Shown here: in pieces, positions 49,280-58,426 of the stretch | How the letters are laid out: every line of letters starts with the position of its first letter | How positions within the stretch are numbered: position 1 is the first letter of the stretch | NCBI GenBank assembly: GCA_017640785.1 | Contig: JAEPPZ010000009.1 | Span: 124,001 to 188,000, forward strand | Direction: 5' to 3' | From: Balneola sp. | Lineage (GTDB): Bacteria > Bacteroidota > Rhodothermia > Balneolales > Balneolaceae | DNA: 64,000 nt | Position numbers and translations under genes: made by a program | Notes under the pieces: model-generated | The model's input: the letters and a program-made list of their open reading frames with translations, nothing else | Database searches by the model: none | What the model was told of the DNA's origin: nothing

Positions 49280-52200
49280 ATGGCAAAAAATCTCTTAATA
49301 AACAGAATAAAGCACATCTTTGAATTAAAGAGTCTGCTCAGAATTACAGTAAAGTGTAGTCTCTCCCCCTCAATTTTGTTGGCGATCTTATTCTTTTCAA
49401 CAGGTGTTATTAACGCACAGGTCAGTTCATCTCCTGCATTTCCTTCCAGATCTAACAGCATTACCATTGTCTTTGATGCCACCAAAGGAAACCAGGCTTT
49501 GCTCGGGCATTCCGGAGATGTTTACATACATACTGGATTGATCACAGATCAAAGTAATCCTGATAATCCACCGGATCCTGTGGGAAATCCCGGAGACTGG
49601 AAATTCATCAAAACAGCTTTTGGTCAGAATACTTCTGCAACCAAAATGACACGCCTTGAGACGAATCTTTATTCGATAACGATCTCGGATGTGGACGCTT
49701 ACTACGGATCTGCATCAGCGAACGAGATCTTAAAACTAGCAATGATCTTCCGAAGTGGGGACAGTGGTAAAATTGCTAAAACCGAAAACGGCGAGGACTT
49801 TTTTATAGAACTGTTTTCTGACGGGATCTATGTTCGATTCAACGAACCGAGCGAAGAGTCTTCTTTTTTAGAAAACGGGGAAACGCTGGATATTCAGATT
49901 TTGGGCGCGGCTCTGGGCTCAGCTCTTCAATCTCTGGAGTTATTTGAGGACGGCGTCAAGCTTGCTGATACAGCCAGCGATACCTTGGACTACGTGCTAA
50001 CAGCAAATTCATCCGGCAGGAAAACTCTTAAGGCTGTTGCCACCAACACGGAAGGAGAAAAAGACAGCGCTTCAGTTTATTATCTGGTTCCTGATGCTAT
50101 CAATGAAAGCGCCAGACCAAACGGAGTAACACAGGGAATTAAATATTATGAGTCGGATCCGACCAAAGTAACACTGTCGTTACTGGCTCCTTTCAAAGAT
50201 CATGTTTATGTGATCGGTGAGTTTAACGACTGGGAGGTTTTACCGGATTTTCAGATGAACCGGGAAACGGTAAGCTCGAACGAAGTTTATTGGTGGATCG
50301 ATATAACCGGATTGAACCCGGGTCAGCAATATGCCTTTCAGTATTTGGTGGATAATGAGATCAGAATTGCAGATCCGTATGCCGAAGAAGTTCTTCATCC
50401 TGATGATAGTTTTATATCGGAGTCAACATATCCGAATCTGAAATCCTATCCGTACGGAAAAACGACGGAATATGTCTCCATCATTGAAACGGATAAAGAA
50501 GAATTCAACTGGACGGATCAGGACTGGGAACGCCCGGCAAAGAAAAACTTAGTTATCTATGAATTGCTGGTTCGGGATTTTTCCGCAAAGCATAACTACC
50601 AAACGGTTATAGATTCTCTGGACTATTTACAGAGATTGGGAATAAATGCCATCGAACTGATGCCCGTAAACGAGTTTGAAGGAAATAACAGCTGGGGTTA
50701 TAATCCGTCGTTTTATTTTGCAGCAGATCGATATTACGGACCTGCCGAAGACCTGAAAAGGCTCATCAATGAAAGTCACAACAGAGGAATAGCCGTAATT
50801 GTTGATGCGGTTTACAATCATTCCTTCGGTCAGTCGCCAATGGTTCGCTTGTATAATGAAGGAGATTACGGCAAGCCCACTTCAGAAAATATTTGGTTCA
50901 ATATCGATGCCCGACACCCATTTAATGTGGGCTACGATTTTGATCACACAAGTCAGTTTACACAGCAATTTATTGATAGTGTTAACCGGTTTTGGGTAAA
51001 GGAATTTCATGTGGATGGATTCAGATACGATCTGAGTAAAGGATTCACGCAAAACTTCACATCTGATGTGGGAGCCTGGAATCAATACGATCAGGGCAGA
51101 GTAGATCTGTTGAACAGAATGAAAAGCCGCATTCACGAAGTATATCCGGAGACGTACCTGATTCTTGAGCATCTGGGAAATAATGATGAAGAAACCGTGC
51201 TTGCGAACAGCGGATTCATGCTTTGGGGCATTATGCACGAACAGTATAAAGATGCAGCTCTGGGCTATAATGGTGACCTGACCAATGTCTCTTATCAAAA
51301 CAGAGGCTGGAATGATCCGCATCTGGTTGGATATATGGAAAGTCATGATGAAGAACGGATCATGCATGAAATTGAGAATTTCGGGAATGCTTTTTCGGGT
51401 TATGACACCAAAGAAAAAACAACGGCTTTAAACAGAATTAAGATCGCAAATGCATTTTTGCTCACGGTTCCGGGGCCTAAAATGTTCTGGCAATTCGGAG
51501 AATACGGCTACGATATCAGCATCAATCAGAATGGAAGAACAGGTGAAAAACCAATCCTTTGGAGTTATTTAAATGATGCAGATCGTTATCGTTTGTATCA
51601 AACGGTATCAGAACTGTCGAAACTGAAAACAACGCACCCATCTTTCGCTACAACCGATTATTCGCTGGATATGGGCGGAAAACAAAAAAGAATTCTGCTT
51701 CGCTCAGCAACCGACGTTCAGATACTTGGAAATTTTGATGTCGTCAGCGCAGATGTATTTCCGTACGGACATAATTCCGGATCCGGAAAATGGTGGTATG
51801 AATATTTCAGCGGAGATTCTTTGTTGATCAATGAGTCTTCAGTTCCGGCTATTAATATGGCACCGGGAGAATTCAGGATCTACTCTACTGCAAAGCTTGG
51901 AAATCCACCTCCGGGAATTTTGAATGAAAAAGCTGGACAAATCAGTCTGGATTCAGAATTAGTTGAGTTCGAGGAATTTTCGGGTGGCGACGTAAATCCA
52001 TCTTTTCAGAAAACACTTACTCTTACAAACACAGGAAGTGCCGAACTTACGATCACAGACATTTCTAATTTCAGTTCTGAATTTTCGGTTAGTCCGTTAA
52101 GTGCCTCAGTTGGCGTGGGCGGAACTCTTGATCTGAATATCACTTTTGAGCCGTCCGGTTTAGGTAATTTTGAAGATACATTTACGATCGAAACCATCGG

Positions 52201-54253
52201 AATCGGATCAGTAAGTTTTCAGGTGAAAGGAAGTTATACCGATGCCTTGCCCGGAAAACCTGTGATCACAAATCCAGAGAACGAACAACAGAACGTCCCG
52301 CTGAATATAGTTTTTGAATGGCAGCCGGTGAGTAACGCTGATACTTATGAAATTGAAATACGAAATGCAGATACGGACGAGATCAACGAAACGGAATCCG
52401 GACTTGCGGACAATCGTTTTGTGGGCTCAAATCTAGATCTGGAAACAGAATACAAATGGAGAGTCAGAGCAGAAAACAGTTTTGGTACAGGCGATTGGAC
52501 TTCATTCTCAACTTTTACAACGCTGCCGGAAGTTCCCGACGCAATTCTCCCCGGTTTACCTGAAGACAGCGCCACAGATGTTTCTACCAGTCCGGTGTTA
52601 ACCTGGAATGAAAATTCCGCCGCCACTACCTACGAAATTCATTTGGCCACCAATCCGGAATTCACGGAAAATCTGAAAGTAAAAGATGAAGTTGAAAGTT
52701 TATCAGTACAATTTGTTGGACTATCAGCCAATACAGAATATTACTGGAGAGTTCGTGGAAGCAATGTTTCCGGAGATGGGATTTGGTCAGCAACACGAAG
52801 CTTTACAACCAGCTCTGTAGGAACTCCTGATCTGGTTACACCGATCAATAATTCTTCTGATGTGGCTTTAGATACAGAACTTAAATGGAATACAGCCGCC
52901 AATGCTGAGAACTATACAATTCAGATATCGAAAGAATCCGATTTTAAAATAAGAGCGGAACAAACAGCAGTTACTGACACTATTTACGCACCGGATTTTC
53001 TGGAGAGAAATACAACCTACTACTGGCGTGTAAGATCCAAAAGCTCGGAATTTGAAAGTGCTTGGTCAGCTACGGGTATTTTCTCCACTCCTTTTGATGC
53101 ACCAACTAAACCCTCATTAATTTCTCCGGTCAATAATGAAGAAGATATAGCGGATGTTGTTTTGTTTGACTGGAGCGAAACTGAACGCACTTTCTGGTAT
53201 CAAATTCAGATATCTGAAAACAACGGGTTTTCCTCACCGACGATTGATTCCACGAATATTACTGAAAACGAACTGGAACTCAACGATAAACTGAACAGAA
53301 ACACTGCTTATTTTTGGAGAGTCAGAGCTATCAATTCAAGTGACTCCAGTGCGTGGTCTGATACTCTTAGTTTTTCCACACTACCTGAAATTCCGAATGC
53401 TCCTATCCAAGTTAGCCCTGCAGATAGCGTGACTGATCTAAGCACAGATCTGACATTTAAATGGAGAGATGCAGAGATTTCATCCGATTACAGATTTCAG
53501 CTTTCTGTAACCAAGAATTTTTATGAGAAAACAGATACGCTGATCAAATCTGATACTTCATTTACGGTATCGGATCTGAAGTTCAACCAGACGTATTACT
53601 GGCGAGTACAAACGATCAACGAAGGTGGTGTTTCAAAATGGTCGAAAGCACGATTGTTTAAAACGCAGGTCGATCTCCCGGGAATTCCCGAATTAATAGC
53701 TCCTCAGGCTCACATTTCTGTTGATCCCTTTGTAAACAGATTTGTATGGAGCAAAGCGGATCGAGCTTCTACTTATCGTTTTCAGTTGAGCAATACTTCC
53801 GGTTTTGAAAGTGTTTTAAAAGACTCTTCCGGCTTTGTTATTCAAACGCTTGAAAATGTGCCTCTTCCGGAAAACACAACCTTGTTCTGGCGAGTGCAGG
53901 CAAATAATAAGGCGGGTGCCGGTGCATGGAGTGCTGTTCAGGAAATAAAAACTTCTATCGCCACAAGCATAGAATCCGAAGCGTTGCCAAAGAATTATGC
54001 GATGGATCAAAACTATCCGAACCCGTTCAATCCATCCACAACCATTAAGTATGCATTGCCAAAAGCGGAAAGAGTATCTATCACCGTATTTAATATGATC
54101 GGGCAAAAAGTGGCGGTTCTGGTTGATAAAAGACAGGAAGCAGGATTCCACTCAATTACTTTTAACGCATCAAATCTGGCAAGCGGAATGTATATCTACA
54201 GAATTAAGGCGGGAAGCTTTAGTCAGATCAAAAAACTAACCCTCATCAAATAA
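49280..54253 (+). CDS. Secreted GH13 alpha-amylase-family enzyme with CBM48, FN3 repeats and T9SS domain
   Basis: Role: extracellular cleavage of starch or related alpha-glucans. Seen in 1657 aa from the ATG at 49280 (earlier TTG/ATG codons overlap the operator): signal segment LLAILFFSTGVINAQ; an N-terminal beta domain; CBM48 (HVYVIGEFNDWEVLPDFQMN); the GH13 barrel with NLVIYELLVRDFSAKHNY, AVIVDAVYNHS, nucleophile Asp584 in DGFRYDLSK, acid Glu630 in LILEHLG and Asp690 in MESHDEER; a choice-of-anchor-like domain with TLTNTGSAELTITDISNFSS; six FN3-like repeats, each ending YYWRVR...W...FTT; and the sorting domain (YAMDQNYPNPFNPSTTIKYA, LIK). All catalytic residues are present. The next gene starts 7 bp later and shares its FN3 type. 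Confidence 0.92.
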   Translation: MAKNLLINRIKHIFELKSLLRITVKCSLSPSILLAILFFSTGVINAQVSSSPAFPSRSNSITIVFDATKGNQALLGHSGDVYIHTGLITDQSNPDNPPDPVGNPGDWKFIKTAFGQNTSATKMTRLETNLYSITISDVDAYYGSASANEILKLAMIFRSGDSGKIAKTENGEDFFIELFSDGIYVRFNEPSEESSFLENGETLDIQILGAALGSALQSLELFEDGVKLADTASDTLDYVLTANSSGRKTLKAVATNTEGEKDSASVYYLVPDAINESARPNGVTQGIKYYESDPTKVTLSLLAPFKDHVYVIGEFNDWEVLPDFQMNRETVSSNEVYWWIDITGLNPGQQYAFQYLVDNEIRIADPYAEEVLHPDDSFISESTYPNLKSYPYGKTTEYVSIIETDKEEFNWTDQDWERPAKKNLVIYELLVRDFSAKHNYQTVIDSLDYLQRLGINAIELMPVNEFEGNNSWGYNPSFYFAADRYYGPAEDLKRLINESHNRGIAVIVDAVYNHSFGQSPMVRLYNEGDYGKPTSENIWFNIDARHPFNVGYDFDHTSQFTQQFIDSVNRFWVKEFHVDGFRYDLSKGFTQNFTSDVGAWNQYDQGRVDLLNRMKSRIHEVYPETYLILEHLGNNDEETVLANSGFMLWGIMHEQYKDAALGYNGDLTNVSYQNRGWNDPHLVGYMESHDEERIMHEIENFGNAFSGYDTKEKTTALNRIKIANAFLLTVPGPKMFWQFGEYGYDISINQNGRTGEKPILWSYLNDADRYRLYQTVSELSKLKTTHPSFATTDYSLDMGGKQKRILLRSATDVQILGNFDVVSADVFPYGHNSGSGKWWYEYFSGDSLLINESSVPAINMAPGEFRIYSTAKLGNPPPGILNEKAGQISLDSELVEFEEFSGGDVNPSFQKTLTLTNTGSAELTITDISNFSSEFSVSPLSASVGVGGTLDLNITFEPSGLGNFEDTFTIETIGIGSVSFQVKGSYTDALPGKPVITNPENEQQNVPLNIVFEWQPVSNADTYEIEIRNADTDEINETESGLADNRFVGSNLDLETEYKWRVRAENSFGTGDWTSFSTFTTLPEVPDAILPGLPEDSATDVSTSPVLTWNENSAATTYEIHLATNPEFTENLKVKDEVESLSVQFVGLSANTEYYWRVRGSNVSGDGIWSATRSFTTSSVGTPDLVTPINNSSDVALDTELKWNTAANAENYTIQISKESDFKIRAEQTAVTDTIYAPDFLERNTTYYWRVRSKSSEFESAWSATGIFSTPFDAPTKPSLISPVNNEEDIADVVLFDWSETERTFWYQIQISENNGFSSPTIDSTNITENELELNDKLNRNTAYFWRVRAINSSDSSAWSDTLSFSTLPEIPNAPIQVSPADSVTDLSTDLTFKWRDAEISSDYRFQLSVTKNFYEKTDTLIKSDTSFTVSDLKFNQTYYWRVQTINEGGVSKWSKARLFKTQVDLPGIPELIAPQAHISVDPFVNRFVWSKADRASTYRFQLSNTSGFESVLKDSSGFVIQTLENVPLPENTTLFWRVQANNKAGAGAWSAVQEIKTSIATSIESEALPKNYAMDQNYPNPFNPSTTIKYALPKAERVSITVFNMIGQKVAVLVDKRQEAGFHSITFNASNLASGMYIYRIKAGSFSQIKKLTLIK

Positions 54254-54260
54254 CAAGATC

Positions 54261-57200
54261 ATGAAAAGAATTACCGGCTTATTTTTTCTTGTATGTCTGA
54301 TGGGATCAGTATCGCTGAACGCCCAGATCTATCAACCAGAAGGGGTTAATATTCCCGGCGCCTGGAATGGATTTGCGAACTCGAATGATTCAACAGCAAT
54401 GGGCAACTTCAGGATGAATTACCGATCATTTGCGGGCGGACAATATATCACTACGTTGGAAGTAAAGTCCGCAGATGGAGACGCTACAGCCGGTGTGTTT
54501 AATATGCTTTTTACCAGCGGGCCCGACGGCAATAACTTCGCCAATAAATGGGCAGATGCCACGCTCACAATTGACGGCTTCACAGATCTCAGTTACAACA
54601 CCGGTGCGGATAACTCCATTACATTAATTAATGACAACTACTACACTTTAATTTTTGATGACAACGGATACGATAATTCCTCAGCGGCTGTTTTAAAAAC
54701 ATCAGCTGTCCCGGTAAGTATAGTTTCTGTAACGGGCACTCCAACCGGGAATGTGGCTGCAAATGATCCGGTGACAATTTCGGTAGAATTGGACAAGGCA
54801 AAATCAGCTGAAGAAAAAGTCTATATCCGATATTCAACAGATAACTTTGCATCCAGCAGTGCGGTTGAAATTACTAACTTCACAGGTGCAACAGGTTCTG
54901 CTGATATTCCGGGTCAGCCAAAAAATACAGTGGTAGAATTCTATGTGCTTACAACTACACTGGATGAAGCGAACTGGAACTCAAAGATCGATCTCGCAAC
55001 TCTGGCTTTTGATGTAAACGGAGGCTCTAATTACAGATATTTTTACGAAGCTAACATTTTGCCGGCAAATGGAGCAACCGCTGTTGCCAAAACTCCTGAT
55101 TTCAGTTGGTTTTCTACGGATGGAGCTGCCGGTTATGACTTTCAGCTTTCTGAAACCAACGACTTTTCTACCACGGTTGAAGACCAGTCCGGATTAACCG
55201 ATACGACCTTTTCAGTTACAGATCCGCTGGATATAAATACCAAATACTATTGGAGATTTAAAACTTCAACGGCAACCGAATGGTCTAATGTGTATTCATT
55301 CACAACCGAAACAGAGATCACTTTCGCTAATCTTCAGTTTCCATCTGAAGTGGTTATTGACAGCGAAGAAACTTTTCAAGTCTATGGACAGCTAACCGTT
55401 CCCGGAGTTACAAGTTTGTCCGGAGAAAACGCGGATATATCAGCGTGGGTTGCCGTAAATGAAAACAATACCGATCCATCCACTTGGGATGAAGTGAGTT
55501 GGAAGTCGGCTGCTTTTTTTGAGGATAAAACGTCGACCGACGAATACAGCACTTCACTTGGTTCAGAATTAGAAATTAAAAAGTACTATTTCGCATTCAG
55601 GTACAGATATAAAGATCAGGATTTTGTGTATGGCGGAGTGAATGGTTTTTGGGATGCAGGCACAAGTCCTTCGGGAGAATTGGATGTGCTGGAAATTCCC
55701 CAACTTGTTTCTCCTTTAAACAACGCTACCGAAATTTCATTGGAAGCATTGTTGGATTGGTCAGCTTCGGATTCCAGAATTCAGGGATATCATATACAGT
55801 TAGCAAATGAAGCTACATTCAGCTCTCCAATTATTGACGATTCGGGATTGTCATCCGCGACCACAGAATACACGGTAGCTTCCGGAGTTCTTGAAAATGA
55901 AACCAAATATTTCTGGAAAGTCCGTGCTGAATATGACACCACTTCAAGCGGTTGGTCAGAAACGCTGGCATTTACAACTTTGGCTGGTATTCCGGATAAG
56001 GTCACGGCACTTCTTCCTGAGGATGATTCTGAAAACGTTTCTTTAGCTCCGGCCTTTTCATGGAATCAGGAAAGCCGCTCCGATTCTTATTCAGTTCAAA
56101 TATCTACGGATAACAATTTCACTGTTGTTCAAACCAACACTTCTGTTGCGGATACTCAGTTTGTATATAGTGATCAGGATTCGCTTTCTGCAGGAACTCG
56201 TTATTACTGGAGAGTTCGCGGAGTGAATTCAAGTGGCTCCGGTGCTTGGTCAGATACGCTTACTTTTAAAACAGAACTAAAAGTGCCGATGCTGATCTCT
56301 CCGGCGGATGAAGCTGAAGATGTTGTTACAGATACCGAATTGGTTTGGAGATCGATCGATGGAGCAGTGAATTACGATCTTCAGCTTTCTAAACTATCTT
56401 CGTTCAGTACAACGGTTTCTGATACATCCGCACTATCTGATACTACTTTTCAGGCAGCACTTCTGGAAAATTCTACTTCGTACTACTGGAGAGTACGAGC
56501 AAATTATTCTGAAGACGTTGGGGATTGGTCGACAGCTCAATTGTTTACTACAAAAGCTCCGGCTCCTTTAGCGCCTGAATTGCTGTCACCCGAAAACGGA
56601 AAAGAGAATCTGGATCTATCTCCAACATTACAATGGGCAAGTGTAGCTGATGCGGATTCGTATGATCTGCAATTATCAACAGAATCGGATTTCACTTCAG
56701 GAATAGTAACAGACAGTTCAGGAATTATCACAACAACTTTACAAACAGTCACGCTTGCCAGAAATACCGATTACTTCTGGAGAATACGGGCGATGAATAA
56801 CACTACCGGCAACAGCGACTGGTCAGAAACCCGATCATTTTCAACCATTCCCGAAATTCCCGGCGCATTCACTTTACTGTCTCCTATTGATAAGCAGGAA
56901 AACACAAGTCTCCCGGTAACATTTGTATGGTCTTCCGCTTCCGGAGCTGCTGATTACAGAGTTCAATTTTCAACAGACGATAACTTTACTTTTGTTTCTG
57001 ATACCGCCACAACCGATACTGCTCTAACGGTTAATTCGCTGTCAGCGACAACAACTTACTTTTGGAGGGTGAAGGCATCCAACGCGGGAGGAAGCACCGA
57101 ATGGTCTTCACCATTTGAGTTTAAAACGGGAATTTCCGGTTCTGAAGGACCGGTTCTCATCAGCCCGCTGAATAATGCTGTAAACCTGAGATCACCCATA

Positions 57201-58286
57201 GAATTTGCGTGGGACAGCGTAGCTTTGGCGGAATCTTATACCATTCAGCTGTCCGAAACTTCCGCATTCGAGTCATTAATTACAGACAGCTCAGGAATTA
57301 CGGATACTTCTGTGTTAGTCACCTCGGTGCAAAAAAGTAAACGATACTTCTGGCGTGTTCAGGCAATGTCGTCATCAGGAGCAAGCAGCTGGTCGCAAGT
57401 GTATTCTTTTGAAACAGAAAAAGAAATTCCGGCTTCACCACAATTGTTGCTCCCCGAAGATCAGTCTGCAACAGACCCGCAGGAAATTGAATTTGTATGG
57501 ACAGAAGTTGCTGATGCAGAGAGCTACGATATCAGAATTTCGAAAACGGAAAATTTCAAAGTTTCCATCGACAGCACGGTAACCAATGATACTACATTAA
57601 CTTTACAGTCTTTTAGTTTTGATACCGATTATTACTGGCAGATCAGATCGGCGAATGCATCGGGTAAAAGTGCATGGAGCGCGGTATTTACTTTTAAAAC
57701 CAATGTTCCACTTCCCGGAATTCCTGAACTATTGAGTCCGCTTGAAAATGATGCCGTGAACGACCCTGTTGTTTTTGGATGGAACAAAGCCGACTACGCC
57801 GATTCATATCAACTTCAAATTTCAGAAATGCAGAGTTTCGAAAGTACGGTGATCGATACTTCGGGTATTTCCGGAACTACGGCTGAGATAGAAGACCTCG
57901 CCGAAAACACGGAATATTTTTGGAGAGTACGATCTGAAAATTCAGCAGGGAACAGTGAGTGGTCGGAAGTTGCCGGTTTTATGACTCAGATCTTTACTTC
58001 TTTGCAAGAGGGCGAAGTGCCGTCAGAATTCAAGCTACACCAAAATTATCCGAATCCTTTTAATCCGGGTACAACCATCCGGTACGATCTTAAAACCGCC
58101 GGACAGGTAAGCATTAGTGTCTATGACATTACCGGAAAAGAAGTAATGACTTTGCTTAACGGTAAAAGATCGGCAGGCAGCCACACTGTAAACTTCAATG
58201 CATCAGGTTTGGCAAGCGGAGTGTATATTTTGAGAATGACCACTCCCGGTTTTGTTCAGATCCGTAAAATGACGCTCATAAAGTAA
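54261..58286 (+). CDS. Giant secreted FN3-repeat protein with T9SS sorting domain
   Basis: Seen in 1341 aa: signal peptide (ITGLFFLVCLMGSVSLNAQ); an N-terminal domain (YQPEGVNIPGAWNGFANSND, QYITTLEVKSADGDATAGVF) that looks like a carbohydrate-binding beta sandwich; a second beta domain (VTISVELDKAKSAEEKVYIR); then nine FN3-like repeats of 90-105 residues, each with the pattern 'L.SP....N......W......Y..Q.S' to 'Y.WRV.A......W......F.T', with a different domain of about 120 residues after the first repeat (SGENADISAWVAVNENNTDP); and the sorting domain (LHQNYPNPFNPGTTIRYD, LASGVYILRMTT, LIK). No catalytic motif. It starts 7 bp after the GH13 gene, so it probably binds the same substrate. Confidence 0.85.
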   Translation: MKRITGLFFLVCLMGSVSLNAQIYQPEGVNIPGAWNGFANSNDSTAMGNFRMNYRSFAGGQYITTLEVKSADGDATAGVFNMLFTSGPDGNNFANKWADATLTIDGFTDLSYNTGADNSITLINDNYYTLIFDDNGYDNSSAAVLKTSAVPVSIVSVTGTPTGNVAANDPVTISVELDKAKSAEEKVYIRYSTDNFASSSAVEITNFTGATGSADIPGQPKNTVVEFYVLTTTLDEANWNSKIDLATLAFDVNGGSNYRYFYEANILPANGATAVAKTPDFSWFSTDGAAGYDFQLSETNDFSTTVEDQSGLTDTTFSVTDPLDINTKYYWRFKTSTATEWSNVYSFTTETEITFANLQFPSEVVIDSEETFQVYGQLTVPGVTSLSGENADISAWVAVNENNTDPSTWDEVSWKSAAFFEDKTSTDEYSTSLGSELEIKKYYFAFRYRYKDQDFVYGGVNGFWDAGTSPSGELDVLEIPQLVSPLNNATEISLEALLDWSASDSRIQGYHIQLANEATFSSPIIDDSGLSSATTEYTVASGVLENETKYFWKVRAEYDTTSSGWSETLAFTTLAGIPDKVTALLPEDDSENVSLAPAFSWNQESRSDSYSVQISTDNNFTVVQTNTSVADTQFVYSDQDSLSAGTRYYWRVRGVNSSGSGAWSDTLTFKTELKVPMLISPADEAEDVVTDTELVWRSIDGAVNYDLQLSKLSSFSTTVSDTSALSDTTFQAALLENSTSYYWRVRANYSEDVGDWSTAQLFTTKAPAPLAPELLSPENGKENLDLSPTLQWASVADADSYDLQLSTESDFTSGIVTDSSGIITTTLQTVTLARNTDYFWRIRAMNNTTGNSDWSETRSFSTIPEIPGAFTLLSPIDKQENTSLPVTFVWSSASGAADYRVQFSTDDNFTFVSDTATTDTALTVNSLSATTTYFWRVKASNAGGSTEWSSPFEFKTGISGSEGPVLISPLNNAVNLRSPIEFAWDSVALAESYTIQLSETSAFESLITDSSGITDTSVLVTSVQKSKRYFWRVQAMSSSGASSWSQVYSFETEKEIPASPQLLLPEDQSATDPQEIEFVWTEVADAESYDIRISKTENFKVSIDSTVTNDTTLTLQSFSFDTDYYWQIRSANASGKSAWSAVFTFKTNVPLPGIPELLSPLENDAVNDPVVFGWNKADYADSYQLQISEMQSFESTVIDTSGISGTTAEIEDLAENTEYFWRVRSENSAGNSEWSEVAGFMTQIFTSLQEGEVPSEFKLHQNYPNPFNPGTTIRYDLKTAGQVSISVYDITGKEVMTLLNGKRSAGSHTVNFNASGLASGVYILRMTTPGFVQIRKMTLIK

Positions 58287-58351
58287 GAAATAGCGGCTGT
58301 TTCTAGCGGATTTACTTGAAAAGCTATTGTTTTTTTAGTTTTCGTTTATTA

Positions 58352-58371
58352 AAATGAAAGCGCTTTCATTT
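58352..58371. promoter_or_regulatory. Perfect 20-bp palindromic operator (LacI/CcpA type)
   Basis: aaatgaaagc-gctttcattt, a perfect palindrome with the CpG centre typical of LacI-family sites. It lies 55 bp before the ATG of the third sorting-domain gene. Together with the site at 49239 it suggests one regulon. No LacI gene is in the window. Confidence 0.8.
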
Positions 58372-58426
58372 TTCTTGGCGTTTTAGGGATTCCAAGGGGT
58401 AACAAATAATTTTAAAGAATATAAAA

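Noticed and set aside
50882-51367. 161-residue minus-strand frame inside the GH13 gene
   Set aside because: Lies opposite the catalytic barrel with all active-site residues; no independent signature.
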